Notes under the pieces: generated by a model
The model's input: the letters and a program-made list of their open reading frames with translations, nothing else
What the model was told of the DNA's origin: nothing
The model's database searches: none
Shown here: positions 1 through 7,763 of the stretch, one piece after another
How the letters are laid out: each line of letters opens with the position of its first letter
Position numbering within the stretch: position 1 is the stretch's first letter
Source: Aquipseudomonas alcaligenes MRY13-0052
GTDB taxonomy: Bacteria; Pseudomonadota; Gammaproteobacteria; Pseudomonadales; Pseudomonadaceae
Assembly: GCA_000474255.1 (NCBI GenBank)
Contig: BATO01000048.1
Location: 1-47,951 of the forward strand
Length of the DNA: 47,951 nucleotides
Direction of reading: 5' to 3'
Position numbers and translations under genes: made by a program

Positions 1-259
1 ATTCGGCCAGGGCCTCGGGGCTCAGCAGGCGTGCGGCCTTGGCCACCGCCACCAGTTCGGCGTGCTGGGTCGGGTCGCCTTCCGGCGGCATCGAGTTGTT
101 GCCGGCGCTGGCGATCACCTTGCCGTCGCGGTCCGCCACCAGGGCGGCGAAGGGGTGGCGGCCGCGTTGGCGCGACGTCTGCGAGAGGCGGATGGATTCG
201 CGCAGCAGTTCCAGGTCGAGGTCGCTGACCCCGGCGGGTACCAGGTGGGTGAAGGTCAT
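1..259 (-). CDS. Nucleoside/nucleobase deaminase (cytidine-deaminase fold), 3'-truncated by window edge
   Basis: Reading the minus strand from an ATG at 259 gives an open frame to the window edge (86 codons); the C-terminus lies outside. Residues near the end read TQHAELVAVAKAAR. The HAE triad is the zinc-binding and proton-shuttling motif of the cytidine/deoxycytidylate deaminase superfamily, preceded by a typical HPFAALVADRDGKVIASAGN strand-helix. The PCxxC half of the zinc site would lie beyond the edge. The gene is 44 bp downstream of a purine/pyrimidine permease on the same strand, so the pair probably imports and deaminates a base or nucleoside. Guanine deaminase-like and general nucleoside deaminases share this fold; the substrate cannot be decided from this half. 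Confidence 0.8.
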   Translation of the reverse strand, partial: MTFTHLVPAGVSDLDLELLRESIRLSQTSRQRGRHPFAALVADRDGKVIASAGNNSMPPEGDPTQHAELVAVAKAARLLSPEALAE

Positions 260-303
260 GGGTGACTCCTTGGGCAGTGGGTGCGCAGGGCGCGAGAGAA
301 AGG

Positions 304-1635
304 TCAGTCGGCGAGGTCGGCGGTGCCGCTCGCGGTGTGCTCGGCGGACTCACGGCCGTTGAGCAGCAGGTTGAGGACGATGGCGGTGATGGCGCCGAGG
401 AAGATGCCGCTCTCCAGCACCAGCTTCAGGGCGCCGTGGGCATGGGCGAAGAGCGCGGGGAAGGACATCGGCAGCACGCCGACGCTCACCGAGACGGCGA
501 CCACCAGTGCATTGCGCGTGCCTTCGAAGCGCACCCGCGAGAGCTCCTGGATGCCCGCCACCGTGGTCATGCCGAACATCACGATGGCGCCGCCGCCGAG
601 CACGGGGGTCGGCACGGCGGCGATCAGGGCGCCGAGCTTGGGGAACAGGCCCATGAGGATCATGATCCCGCCGGCGGCGGCCACCACGAAGCGGCTCTTC
701 ACCTGGGAGAGGGCGATCAGCCCGGTGTTCTGGGTGAAGGCGTTGTAGGGGAAGCTGTTGAACAGGCCGCCGATCACCGTGGACAGGCCGTCGGCGCGGA
801 AGGCGTTGCCCAGGGTGCGCGCATCCACGGAGCGGCCGGTGAGTTGGCCGATGGCCAGGCAGTTGCCGGTGGTCTCGGCCATGATCACCAGCATCGCCAG
901 GGTCATGATCAGGATCGGTGTCAGCGAGAACTGCGGCACGCCGAAGGCCATGGGGGCGGAGAGTTCGAACCAGGCCGCCTCGCCGACGCGGCTGAAGTCG
1001 GTCATGCCGCAGGCCACCGCCAGCAGGCTGCCCAGCAGCAGGCCGATGAGCACGCTGAGGTTGCCGATGAAGCCGGAGAAGCGCGCATAGACCGCAAGGA
1101 TGATGGCGGCCGTGGCCAGCCCCAGCAGCAGGTTGGCCGGCGCGCCGAAGTCGGCGGCATCCGGGTTGCCGCCGCCCAGCCAGATGGCCGCTGCGGGCAT
1201 CAGCGAGATGCCGATGATGGTGATCAGGCTGCCGATCACCACCGGCGGGAAGAAGCGCAGCAGGCGGCTGAACACCGGTGCCAGGGCGATGGTGATGACC
1301 CCGGCGGCGATCACCGCGCCGAACACCTGGGCCAGGCCGTATTCCTTGCCGATCATGATCATCGGTGCCAGGGCGATGAACGAGCAGGCCTGCACCAGCG
1401 GCAGGCGCGCGCCGAACTTCCAGAAGCCCAGGGTCTGGATCAGCGTGGCGATGCCCGAGGTGAGCAGGTTGGCGTTGATCAGCAGGACGATCTGCGCGTT
1501 GCTCAGGCCCAGGGCGCTGCCGAGGATGAGCGGCACGGCCACGGCGCCGGCGTACAGCACCAGGACGTGTTGCAGGCCGAAGGTCAGAAGTTGCCGGATG
1601 GGGAGTCGCTGGTCGACCGGATGGGTGGGGCTCAT
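304..1635 (-). CDS. NCS2-family nucleobase (xanthine/uracil type) permease
   Basis: A 443-residue inner-membrane protein, the normal length for nucleobase:cation symporter-2 transporters, with about 12-14 hydrophobic segments. The QHVLVLYAG signature lies near residue 22. A conserved acidic segment reads MAETTGNCLAIGQLTGR, and the NCS2 signature reads TQNTGLIALSQVKSR (Q-N-x-G), which forms the substrate site in XanQ/UapA-type carriers. The ETTG motif resembles the xanthine/urate branch more than uracil permeases, but this is inference. It is followed 44 bp downstream by a nucleoside deaminase on the same strand and is divergent from a LysR regulator, so it is probably the first gene of a small LysR-controlled salvage operon. 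Confidence 0.9.
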   Translation of the reverse strand: MSPTHPVDQRLPIRQLLTFGLQHVLVLYAGAVAVPLILGSALGLSNAQIVLLINANLLTSGIATLIQTLGFWKFGARLPLVQACSFIALAPMIMIGKEYGLAQVFGAVIAAGVITIALAPVFSRLLRFFPPVVIGSLITIIGISLMPAAAIWLGGGNPDAADFGAPANLLLGLATAAIILAVYARFSGFIGNLSVLIGLLLGSLLAVACGMTDFSRVGEAAWFELSAPMAFGVPQFSLTPILIMTLAMLVIMAETTGNCLAIGQLTGRSVDARTLGNAFRADGLSTVIGGLFNSFPYNAFTQNTGLIALSQVKSRFVVAAAGGIMILMGLFPKLGALIAAVPTPVLGGGAIVMFGMTTVAGIQELSRVRFEGTRNALVVAVSVSVGVLPMSFPALFAHAHGALKLVLESGIFLGAITAIVLNLLLNGRESAEHTASGTADLAD

Positions 1636-1750
1636 GGGTATCTCCTGAAGGTGCAGCTGTTTTTGTTATTGGGGGCGGGTTGCCCAGCGTTTCGAGGAGG
1701 CAGTGCTGGCTTGCGGGCATCTTCAGGGGCTTGAAGGCGATGGAACAAAT

Positions 1751-1769
1751 GAATAACCATCGCTTATTC
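1751..1769. promoter_or_regulatory. Candidate LysR operator
   Basis: A perfect interrupted palindrome, GAATAA-N7-TTATTC, lies between the divergent permease and LysR genes. LysR regulators bind inverted repeats of about this size with a T-N11-A core, and the position fits an operator shared by both genes. It is AT-rich against a GC-rich background. Confidence 0.5.
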
Positions 1770-1792
1770 CGATGGTTGCGGTGGGCACGACG

Positions 1793-2707
1793 ATGCATTT
1801 TTCCCTTGATCAGCTCCAGGTGTTCGTCGCCGTGGTGCAGGCCGGTTCCTTCTCCGCCGCTGCCCGGCGCCTGGGGCGCACCCAGTCCACCGTCAGCGCG
1901 GCCATCGCCAACCTGGAGACCGACCTGGGCGTAGAGTTGTTCGACCGCTCCACGCGCATCCCCACCCTCACCGCCGGTGGCCACAAGCTGCAGCTGGAGG
2001 CCGAGGCGGTGCTGGCGCGCTGCCTGGCCCTGCAGGGGCATGCCGACAGCCTGGCGGAGGAGACCGAGCCCAGCCTGACCCTGGCCATCGAGGTGCCCTA
2101 CGCGACGGTGATGCCGGTGCTGCGGGACTTCGAGCAGGCCTTTCCCCATGTCGACCTGATCATCCGCCACCCGCACCACGGCGATGTCGCCGGCATGCTG
2201 CAGCGTGGCGAGGTGGAGCTGGGCATCGCCTTCTCCCAGCCGGAATACCCGCGCGAGCTGGAATTCCAGCAACTGGGCAAGCTGATCATGGTCCACGTCA
2301 CCCACCCCCGGCACCCGCTGGCACAGCGCGAGGAGGTCAGCTTCGACGACCTGCACACCCATCGCCGGCTGGCCTTCAGCGCCCACGCCAGCAAGCTGCC
2401 CAGCAGCGAATACCTGCGCGCCACGCGCCTGTGGCAGGCGGAGAGCTACATGGCGCTGGTGGAGATGGTGCGGGCCGGCCTCGGCTGGGCGACCTTGCCG
2501 CGCCAACTGGTGCAGCGTGAGCTGGCCGCCGGCGAACTGGTGGAGCTGCAGCTCGCCGCCTACCCGCACACCGACTGGCTGGTGGGGGTCGACCTGCTCT
2601 GGCAGCGCCGCCATGGCCGTGGCCAGGCGCAACGCTGGCTGCGCGAGCGGTTGATGGGCACCAAGGTGTTCGAGCTGGACCGCCAGGGCAGGGCGACCAC
2701 GCTCTGA
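1793..2707 (+). CDS. LysR-family transcriptional regulator
   Basis: A 304-residue protein starting MHFSLDQLQVFVAVVQAG. The N-terminal winged helix (residues 1-60, with SFSAAARRLGRTQSTVSAAI as the recognition helix-turn-helix) is typical of LysR. A periplasmic-binding-like effector domain covers residues 85-290. I chose the ATG at 1793 because LysR proteins normally begin a few residues before the first helix; an in-frame ATG at 1772 would add seven unconserved residues, and neither has a strong ribosome site. It is divergent from the nucleobase permease and separated by a palindromic candidate operator, so it probably regulates the permease-deaminase operon in response to a base or its breakdown product (inference). 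Confidence 0.9.
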   Translation: MHFSLDQLQVFVAVVQAGSFSAAARRLGRTQSTVSAAIANLETDLGVELFDRSTRIPTLTAGGHKLQLEAEAVLARCLALQGHADSLAEETEPSLTLAIEVPYATVMPVLRDFEQAFPHVDLIIRHPHHGDVAGMLQRGEVELGIAFSQPEYPRELEFQQLGKLIMVHVTHPRHPLAQREEVSFDDLHTHRRLAFSAHASKLPSSEYLRATRLWQAESYMALVEMVRAGLGWATLPRQLVQRELAAGELVELQLAAYPHTDWLVGVDLLWQRRHGRGQAQRWLRERLMGTKVFELDRQGRATTL

Positions 2708-2717
2708 TGCGTGCGGG

Positions 2718-3308
2718 TCAGCCCTGCGCCTGAAGCTGTTGCAGTGCGCGGCGGGTGACGGCGTCGATATAGGCGGGGGCGTTGTAGATACGCGCGAGGA
2801 GAATGGCGCCTTCGTAATCGGCCACCAGCTGGCGGCCCAGCTCGCCGGCCTGCGCCTCGCCGAAGTTCGGGCGGTAGAGGTTGGCGAAGGCGGCGGCCCA
2901 GTCGTCGAGGAAGCTGCGGATCGGCTCCATCAACTCGCTCTTGCCGTAGGTCGCATCCACCGCGACCACCGCCATCAGGCAGCCGATGGCATCGTCCTGG
3001 AACAGCTTGCCGGCCTTGTGGCCGATCTTCGCCAGGCGCTCGTGGGGCGCCAGTTCTTCATCGAAGGCGATGGCGAATAGTGCCTTGCCGATGCGCTCGT
3101 GGGTCCAGGCCAGCACGTCGCGCAGCAGCGATTCCTTGTTCGGGTAGTGGTGGTAGAACGAGGCCTTGGTCAGCCCGCACGCCGTCGCCAGCGCATCCAT
3201 GGTGGTGCCGTGGTAGCCCAGCCGCTTGAAGGTGTTGGCGCAGTGCTGGAGGAGTTCGTCGCGGGAGATTTTTGGCGGTCGCACGGTGGATTTCCTGCTC
3301 TTGATCAA
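2718..3308 (-). CDS. TetR-family transcriptional repressor
   Basis: A 196-residue protein with an N-terminal TetR DNA-binding domain: DELLQHCANTFKRLGYHGTTMDALATACGLTKASFYHHYPNKESLL at about residues 17-62. The C-terminal ligand domain resembles AcrR/YcdC-like members and contains DDWAAAFANLY. It is transcribed away from a crotonase-family gene starting at 3449. The gap carries an inverted repeat that could be its operator. The likely job is control of the divergent crotonase, alpha/beta hydrolase and membrane-protein genes. The ligand is unknown, with an acyl-CoA or aromatic compound plausible from the neighbour. It ends 11 bp from the convergent LysR gene. Confidence 0.9.
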   Translation of the reverse strand: MIKSRKSTVRPPKISRDELLQHCANTFKRLGYHGTTMDALATACGLTKASFYHHYPNKESLLRDVLAWTHERIGKALFAIAFDEELAPHERLAKIGHKAGKLFQDDAIGCLMAVVAVDATYGKSELMEPIRSFLDDWAAAFANLYRPNFGEAQAGELGRQLVADYEGAILLARIYNAPAYIDAVTRRALQQLQAQG

Positions 3309-3362
3309 GGCCGCTGATTCTAGGGCATAAGCCTCGCCACCTCAATTTGACGGTTACCGAAT

Positions 3363-3392
3363 GTTTGTTTAGTTTCTACTGGCCGAACAAAC
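3363..3392. promoter_or_regulatory. Candidate TetR operator upstream of crotonase gene
   Basis: GTTTGTT at 3363-3369 and AACAAAC at 3386-3392 form an inverted repeat. Outer flanks also match (TTACCG on the left, CGGTAA on the right). A TTGACG hexamer at 3347-3352 could be the -35 of the crotonase promoter, which would place the repeat over the promoter as expected for repression. Confidence 0.45.
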
Positions 3393-3448
3393 GGTAAGTA
3401 ACTGGCGAAGCCTTCGCCAGACAGCCATCGACACCCAGGAGACTATTC

Positions 3449-4246
3449 ATGAGCGAAGCCAACAGCGGGGCGGGACGCGTCACGCGGGAACGGCGGGACC
3501 AGTTGTTTCTGATCGGCCTGGACCGGGCCGGCAAGCGCAATGCCTTCGACAGCGCCATGCTTGCCGACCTGTCCCTCGCCATCGGCGAATACGAGCGTGA
3601 CGAGGCCATGCGCTGCGCCGTGCTCTTCGCCCATGGCGAGCACTTCACCGCCGGCCTGGACCTGCTGGAGCTGACGCCCAAGCTCGCCTCCGGCGGCTTC
3701 CAGTACCCCAGCGAGGGCATCGACCCCTGGGGCGTGTCCAAGCCGCGCCGCACCAAGCCGGTGGTGGTCGCGGTGGAAGGCACCTGCTGGACGGCGGGCA
3801 TCGAGCTGATGCTCAACGCCGATATCGCCATCGCCGCCCGCGACGCCCGTTTCGCCCATCTGGAGGTGCTGCGCGGCATCCCGCCGTCCGGCGGCTCCAC
3901 CGTGCGCTTCACCCAGGCCGCCGGCTGGACCGACGCCATGCGCTACATGCTCACCGGCGAAACCTTCGACGCCGCCGAGGCGCTGCGCATGCGCCTGCTC
4001 ACCGAGGTGGTCGAGCCGGGCCAGGCGCTGGCGCGGGCCATCGAATATGCCGAGCGCATCGCCAAGGCCGCGCCCCTGGCCATCCGCGCCACGCTGCAGT
4101 CCGCCTTCCAGGCGCGGGACGAAGGCGCTGACGCGGCACTCTCGCAGCTCAACGAACTGCTGTTCGGCCTGATCCGCAGCGAAGACGTGCGCGAAGGGGT
4201 GATGGCGATGATGCAGAAGCGCGAACCGGTCTTCAAAGGCCGCTGA
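3449..4246 (+). CDS. Crotonase / enoyl-CoA hydratase family protein
   Basis: A 265-residue crotonase-superfamily enzyme. The first oxyanion-hole segment is HFTAGLDL (residues 65-72) and the second is GTCWTAGIEL (111-120). Glu119 and Glu139 (FAHLEVLRG) align with the two catalytic glutamates of rat enoyl-CoA hydratase (Glu144 and Glu164), so hydratase chemistry is possible. The conserved GIPPSGG loop follows. A good ribosome site (AGGAGA) precedes the ATG. It is divergent from a TetR repressor, and an alpha/beta hydrolase gene follows 59 bp downstream. The substrate is not evident; other crotonase activities such as isomerase or CoA hydrolase cannot be excluded. Confidence 0.88.
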   Translation: MSEANSGAGRVTRERRDQLFLIGLDRAGKRNAFDSAMLADLSLAIGEYERDEAMRCAVLFAHGEHFTAGLDLLELTPKLASGGFQYPSEGIDPWGVSKPRRTKPVVVAVEGTCWTAGIELMLNADIAIAARDARFAHLEVLRGIPPSGGSTVRFTQAAGWTDAMRYMLTGETFDAAEALRMRLLTEVVEPGQALARAIEYAERIAKAAPLAIRATLQSAFQARDEGADAALSQLNELLFGLIRSEDVREGVMAMMQKREPVFKGR

Positions 4247-4305
4247 AGCATGGTTAAACGGTCGGCGGCCACCCGGGCGCCGGCCCGACCTGGATAGCTG
4301 GATAG

Positions 4306-5247
4306 ATGAATAGCTGGAACATGAACGAGACGATGACCAAGCACCTTCCCGAACAGGGCATCCGCGTGGAGAAAGTCAGCCTGCCCGCACGCGACGGCTA
4401 CCCCCTGGTCGCCACCCGCTACCACGCAGCGGGCGAGGCCCGGGGCAACCTGCTCCTGGCCGGCGCCACGGGTGTGCAGCAGCGCTTCTACCGACGCTTC
4501 GCCGAGCATGCGGCGTGGCAGGGGCTCAACGTACTGACCCTGGATTACCGCGGCGTCGGCGAATCCGCCCCGGCGACGCTCAAGGGCTTCCACATGGCCT
4601 ACCTCGACTGGGCCTACCAGGACCTGGCTGCCGCCGTGGACCTGCTCGGCGCCGACGCGCTGCCGCTGTACTGGGTGGGGCATTCCTTCGGCGGGCACGC
4701 CATCGGCCTGCTGCCCAACCATGATCGCCTCGCCGCGTGCTACAGCCTCGGCAGTGGCGCCGGCTGGAGTGGCTGGATGCCCCGCGACGAGGCCCTGAAG
4801 ACCCGCCTGCTGTGGAGCCTGGTGCTGCCGCCCATCGTCGCCTGGAAGGGCTACATGGCCTGGAGCCTGCTGGGCATGGGCGACGACCTGCCACTGGGGG
4901 TGTACCGCGACTGGAAGCGCTGGTGCCGCCACCCGCACTACTACTTCGACGACCCCGGCATGGCCCATGTCGCCGGGCTCTACGCCAGTGTCCGCACGCC
5001 CTGCGTGTTCGCCACCTCGGTGGACGATCCCTGGGCACCGCCGCGCTCGCGGGACGCCTTCGTCAAGGGCTACAGCAACGCCCCGCTGACCCGGCGCGAC
5101 CTGCATCCCCCGCAGGGCGGCGAGCCCATCGGCCATATGGGCTACTTCCGCGCAGGCTCCGAACCGCTTTGGGACGACATCCTGAAATGGCTGCTGGCCC
5201 ACGCGCCGCAACGCCGTGCCAGGCACCCCGAACCCACTCCCTGCTGA
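4306..5247 (+). CDS. Alpha/beta hydrolase (COG4757-like)
   Basis: A 313-residue alpha/beta hydrolase without a signal peptide. The nucleophile elbow GHSFGGH contains Ser127 (numbered from the first ATG). The acid is probably within SVDDPWAP, and the catalytic His is in GHMGYFR near the C-terminus. The overall pattern resembles the predicted-hydrolase group COG4757. Three in-frame ATGs (4306, 4321, 4333) all lack a strong ribosome site; homology begins around residue 18, so any could be used. It follows the crotonase gene in the same direction with a 59-bp gap and precedes a small membrane protein by 10 bp, so it is probably co-transcribed under TetR control. Confidence 0.82.
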   Translation: MNSWNMNETMTKHLPEQGIRVEKVSLPARDGYPLVATRYHAAGEARGNLLLAGATGVQQRFYRRFAEHAAWQGLNVLTLDYRGVGESAPATLKGFHMAYLDWAYQDLAAAVDLLGADALPLYWVGHSFGGHAIGLLPNHDRLAACYSLGSGAGWSGWMPRDEALKTRLLWSLVLPPIVAWKGYMAWSLLGMGDDLPLGVYRDWKRWCRHPHYYFDDPGMAHVAGLYASVRTPCVFATSVDDPWAPPRSRDAFVKGYSNAPLTRRDLHPPQGGEPIGHMGYFRAGSEPLWDDILKWLLAHAPQRRARHPEPTPC

Positions 5248-5257
5248 GGATATGGCC

Positions 5258-5707
5258 ATGCCCCTGCTGCTGCAGCTCCACCTGTTCGCCGTGGCCTTCT
5301 GGCTCGGCGTCGTCGCGGTCGAATTCCTGCTGGAGCAGGGCCGCGCCACCAGCCGTGCCCAGGGCTTCAACGTGGCGCGGATGCACCGGCGCATCGACCT
5401 GTTCTTCGAGATGCCGGCCTTCAGCCTGGCGCTGGTCACCGGGCTGCTGCTGATCGAGCCGGCGCGCTTCGACGGCCTCTATGCCTTGAAAGTGGTCGCG
5501 GGCCTGGTGGCCGTGGCCGGCAACGCCCTCTGCCTGGTCCCCGTGCTGCGCCGCCGCAGCGCCGCCGAAGCCGATGACCTCGGCGGTGTGATCCGCCTCT
5601 CCCGGCAGATCGACAGCATCTCCCTGCTGGCCATCCCCGCCGGGCTCCTAGCCCTGGCCTGCGGCGTCTACCTGGCCTGCGGCGTCTACCTGGCGCTGAT
5701 GCGTTGA
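5258..5707 (+). CDS. Small integral membrane protein, four predicted helices
   Basis: A 149-residue protein of unknown function. Hydrophobic segments lie at about residues 2-25, 47-68, 72-93 and 118-146. His8 in the first helix and MHRRIDLFFEMPAF before the second resemble small respiratory or copper-related membrane proteins, but I do not recognise a family. I chose ATG 5258 because GAGGA lies seven bases upstream; the ATG at 5252 is too close to that site. It is probably the last gene of the crotonase operon. The last helix contains an in-frame 18-bp tandem duplication that repeats LACGVY. Confidence 0.7.
   Translation: MPLLLQLHLFAVAFWLGVVAVEFLLEQGRATSRAQGFNVARMHRRIDLFFEMPAFSLALVTGLLLIEPARFDGLYALKVVAGLVAVAGNALCLVPVLRRRSAAEADDLGGVIRLSRQIDSISLLAIPAGLLALACGVYLACGVYLALMR
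5657..5692 (+). repeat. Two perfect tandem 18-bp units inside a coding region
   Basis: The unit GCCTGCGGCGTCTACCTG occurs twice back to back and encodes ACGVYL twice in the last transmembrane helix of the gene at 5258-5707. The copies are identical, suggesting a recent slippage duplication. Confidence 0.95.
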
Positions 5708-5711
5708 GGCT

Positions 5712-5729
5712 CCCGGGCTGAAGCCCGGG
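5712..5729. repeat. Dispersed palindrome, CCCGGGCT-type
   Basis: CCCGGGCTGAAGCCCGGG is self-complementary around a short loop and is followed by CTAC. A second copy with the same flank lies at 33923-33943. It sits 5 bp after the stop of the membrane-protein gene and could serve as a 3' hairpin. Confidence 0.75.
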
Positions 5730-5797
5730 CTACAAGGCGGACATAATGCGCGGCGATATGCACAATGCGCGCGCATCCATAAGGCTACGGAACGCCC

Positions 5798-6184
5798 ATG
5801 CGTTATCACGACTATCACCTGAAGGCTTACTCGGTAGAGGAGTACGGTCAGACCGTCACCCTGCATCTGTCCTGGGACTATGAAGGGGCGTCAATCGAAG
5901 ACTCCTTCATCCGCTTCTCCGACGTTTCGCTCTACCACTTCGTGCACACCCAGGGCGCGATCATCACGCATCTGGATGAAGTCGAGCTCACCGACCTGCT
6001 GGAAGAGTTCGCTGATCGACTGCCCGAGTGGGATCGCTGGTACGGCGTTCGGGGCTGGAAGGGTGATTGCCAACGCACTGCTGCCCACCTGCAGGCGGAG
6101 GGTTACCGGGCGTGGTCCATCGTCTCCGCAATCGGCTTCTATGGTTTTGTGATAGCCCGCTCCGTTGGCGAAGTGACCCCGTAG
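5798..6184 (+). CDS. Hypothetical protein (128 aa)
   Basis: A 128-residue soluble, acidic protein starting MRYHDYHLKAYSVEEYGQ. No signal peptide, membrane helix or family I recognise. It is rich in aromatic residues (SWDYEGASIEDSFIRFSDVSLYHFVHT), and the N-terminal half looks like beta strands. Codon use is visibly less GC-rich than in the neighbouring metabolic genes, which suggests horizontal acquisition. It is the first of three unrecognised small genes here. Their size, solubility and composition resemble immunity proteins of polymorphic toxins, but no toxin is visible, so that is speculation. Confidence 0.65.
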   Translation: MRYHDYHLKAYSVEEYGQTVTLHLSWDYEGASIEDSFIRFSDVSLYHFVHTQGAIITHLDEVELTDLLEEFADRLPEWDRWYGVRGWKGDCQRTAAHLQAEGYRAWSIVSAIGFYGFVIARSVGEVTP

Positions 6185-6209
6185 GTTGGGCTGAGGTACG
6201 AAGCCCAAC
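6185..6209. repeat. Palindromic intergenic repeat, GTTGGGCT-type
   Basis: GTTGGGCT at 6185-6192 pairs with AGCCCAAC at 6202-6209. A diverged copy follows the transglutaminase gene at about 26524-26590. It lies between convergent genes and could act as a 3'-end hairpin. Confidence 0.6.
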
Positions 6210-6220
6210 GTAGCGAGGTT

Positions 6221-6565
6221 TCAGCTTGATAATGGACGGGGTGGCAGCAGGGTCAGCCGGGGCTTTTCTGGTTCCAGCAAACTCTGCACCGTCCATTCGA
6301 GCGGGTCCTGGTTGCAGAAGTACTGTTCGATGGTGCCTTGCTCGCGGTAGGTCGAGAGGTTGAAGCCTTCCTCGATGTCGTTGTACCAGAGCACCTGATT
6401 ACTATTCAGCGCGACTATCCAGAAAGGGCCCTGGGTTTCTTCATCCCACCGGACGGGCGTGATCTTGATCGCGCTCCAAAGCCCCAACTGTTTCGGTGTC
6501 ATCCGAGCCTCGGCTTCGGCAATCAGGCCGGTGAGCGCAGTCAGTGATATGGGCTCCCATGTCAT
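6221..6565 (-). CDS. Hypothetical protein (114 aa)
   Basis: A 114-residue soluble protein starting MTWEPISLTALTGLIAEAEA. It contains a tryptophan- and acid-rich middle (RWDEETQGPFWIVALNSNQVLWYNDIEEGFN) and no membrane or signal sequence. The pattern of an N-terminal helix then a beta-rich core resembles small immunity or SMI1-like proteins, but I cannot assign a family. It lies 33 bp downstream of the HEAT-like gene on the same strand, probably co-transcribed. GC is lower than in flanking genes. Confidence 0.6.
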   Translation of the reverse strand: MTWEPISLTALTGLIAEAEARMTPKQLGLWSAIKITPVRWDEETQGPFWIVALNSNQVLWYNDIEEGFNLSTYREQGTIEQYFCNQDPLEWTVQSLLEPEKPRLTLLPPRPLSS

Positions 6566-6598
6566 CTTGTGTGTCGTCCCTGTGGTCGGGTGGATTGG

Positions 6599-6979
6599 CT
6601 AGGCCATGTGCAGCTGGACGAGGCAATAGCTGGCAGCTTCCGCAACGAACGCCTCACCGTCGTGGCTCAGCGCTTCAAGCTCTGGTCTGAATTCATGGAT
6701 GGCGTTATCGCCGACGATGTCGCATGCCTGCTCGCGCACCCGTGCATTGCTGCTGGCCAATCCAAGACGCAGCATCTCGTGATGCTCGGACGGTGCGCTG
6801 TAGTAGCGATAGGCAAAGACCCAACCGTCAATGAACGGGTCGCCTCTGGACTCAAGCAGGGTGAGGTCCTGCTGGCTCAGTACGAACTGGCGCAGCCGTA
6901 TGAGTTCCGAGAGAGCGCTGCATACCGTGCCCATTCGCGCACTCAATGCCTTTTTGTGCAGCTCGGAAGTCATCTGCAT
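6599..6979 (-). CDS. Small HEAT-like helical protein (126 aa)
   Basis: Start chosen at ATG 6979 because AAGG lies seven bases upstream; the longer frame from 7033 would overlap the upstream lipoprotein gene. The protein is all helical by eye, with paired helices such as LASSNARVREQACDIVGDNA and LEALSHDGEAFVAEAASYCL that resemble HEAT/armadillo repeats. Function unknown. It lies in the same direction between a lipoprotein gene (31 bp upstream) and another small hypothetical gene. The low GC suits an accessory origin; an immunity-like or scaffold role is only a guess. Confidence 0.6.
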   Translation of the reverse strand: MQMTSELHKKALSARMGTVCSALSELIRLRQFVLSQQDLTLLESRGDPFIDGWVFAYRYYSAPSEHHEMLRLGLASSNARVREQACDIVGDNAIHEFRPELEALSHDGEAFVAEAASYCLVQLHMA

Positions 6980-7010
6980 GAGCGTGCCTTCTCCAAGTGA
7001 TGAACGGCGA

Positions 7011-7625
7011 CTACCGGCCCGCCGAACCGGCAATCCCCTCGATCATCGCCTTGACCGCCGCTTCGCTGTCCACCGATGCGGGCGCGGAGACGCGGAACTT
7101 GAGCAGGCTGTCGCCCAGCTCGAACAGGTAGAGCGAGGAGCGGATCGGTTGCACTTCGCCGGCGAAGGGCTCGACGAATTCGAAGTCCGCGCGCAGGCCG
7201 GTGATGGCCTGGCCCCGGTAGTCCAGGGTTGCCGGCTGCTCGCCGACCAGCGTGCCGGTCTTGTGGAAGGCGAGGATTTCCTGCTTCTGCTGTTGCTGGT
7301 GGTTGAGCACCAGTTGGTGGCGGGCCGCTGCGATGACATCCGCCGGCGAGCCGATCGAGCTGACCTGCGGTACCGGGTAGACATAGGCGGTGAAGACGAC
7401 GGGCTGGGCGATCAGCTCGGAGTTGTAGCCGACCATGATGTGCCGGGCCCGCTCGTCGAAGCGCATGATCTGGGTGCGGAGGAAGATGCCAGCGGTGGTC
7501 GGGAAGACGATGCCGGTATCGTCATGCCGGTAGGGGCCGGCGGCGGGGATGTCCTGGGGCTGGAACTGGCTGTTCTGGCAGCCCGCGAGGGTGATGGCCA
7601 GCAGCAGGGTGAGCAGGTACTTCAT
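7011..7625 (-). CDS. Predicted outer-membrane lipoprotein, function unknown
   Basis: A 204-residue protein whose N-terminus MKYLLTLLLAITLAGC is a lipoprotein signal. Cys16 would be lipidated, and the following residues (QNS) lack the Asp+2 inner-membrane retention signal, so outer-membrane sorting is expected. The mature part is predominantly beta (IVFPTTAGIFLRTQIMRFDE, LDYRGQAITGLRADFEFVE) with no recognised domain. Two small hypothetical genes follow on the same strand. Composition is more like the core genome than those two. Confidence 0.75.
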   Translation of the reverse strand: MKYLLTLLLAITLAGCQNSQFQPQDIPAAGPYRHDDTGIVFPTTAGIFLRTQIMRFDERARHIMVGYNSELIAQPVVFTAYVYPVPQVSSIGSPADVIAAARHQLVLNHQQQQKQEILAFHKTGTLVGEQPATLDYRGQAITGLRADFEFVEPFAGEVQPIRSSLYLFELGDSLLKFRVSAPASVDSEAAVKAMIEGIAGSAGR

Positions 7626-7763
7626 GGGACGTTCCTTGTCGTGGCGGCCATCAGGGGCGCCGAGGCGGCAGAAATTAGCGCCTCTCCGGTGGGCTGTCCA
7701 CGGCGTTATGGGTACGCCTCCACTGGTATACGCGCCCTAGTATTAGCAGTAGGAGGTTCAAAC

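Noticed and set aside
262-1734. 490-codon open frame on the plus strand over the permease
   Set aside because: It is antisense to a clear NCS2 permease; the composition (runs of His, Asp, Glu, Gln, Ala) is the usual shadow of a high-GC gene.
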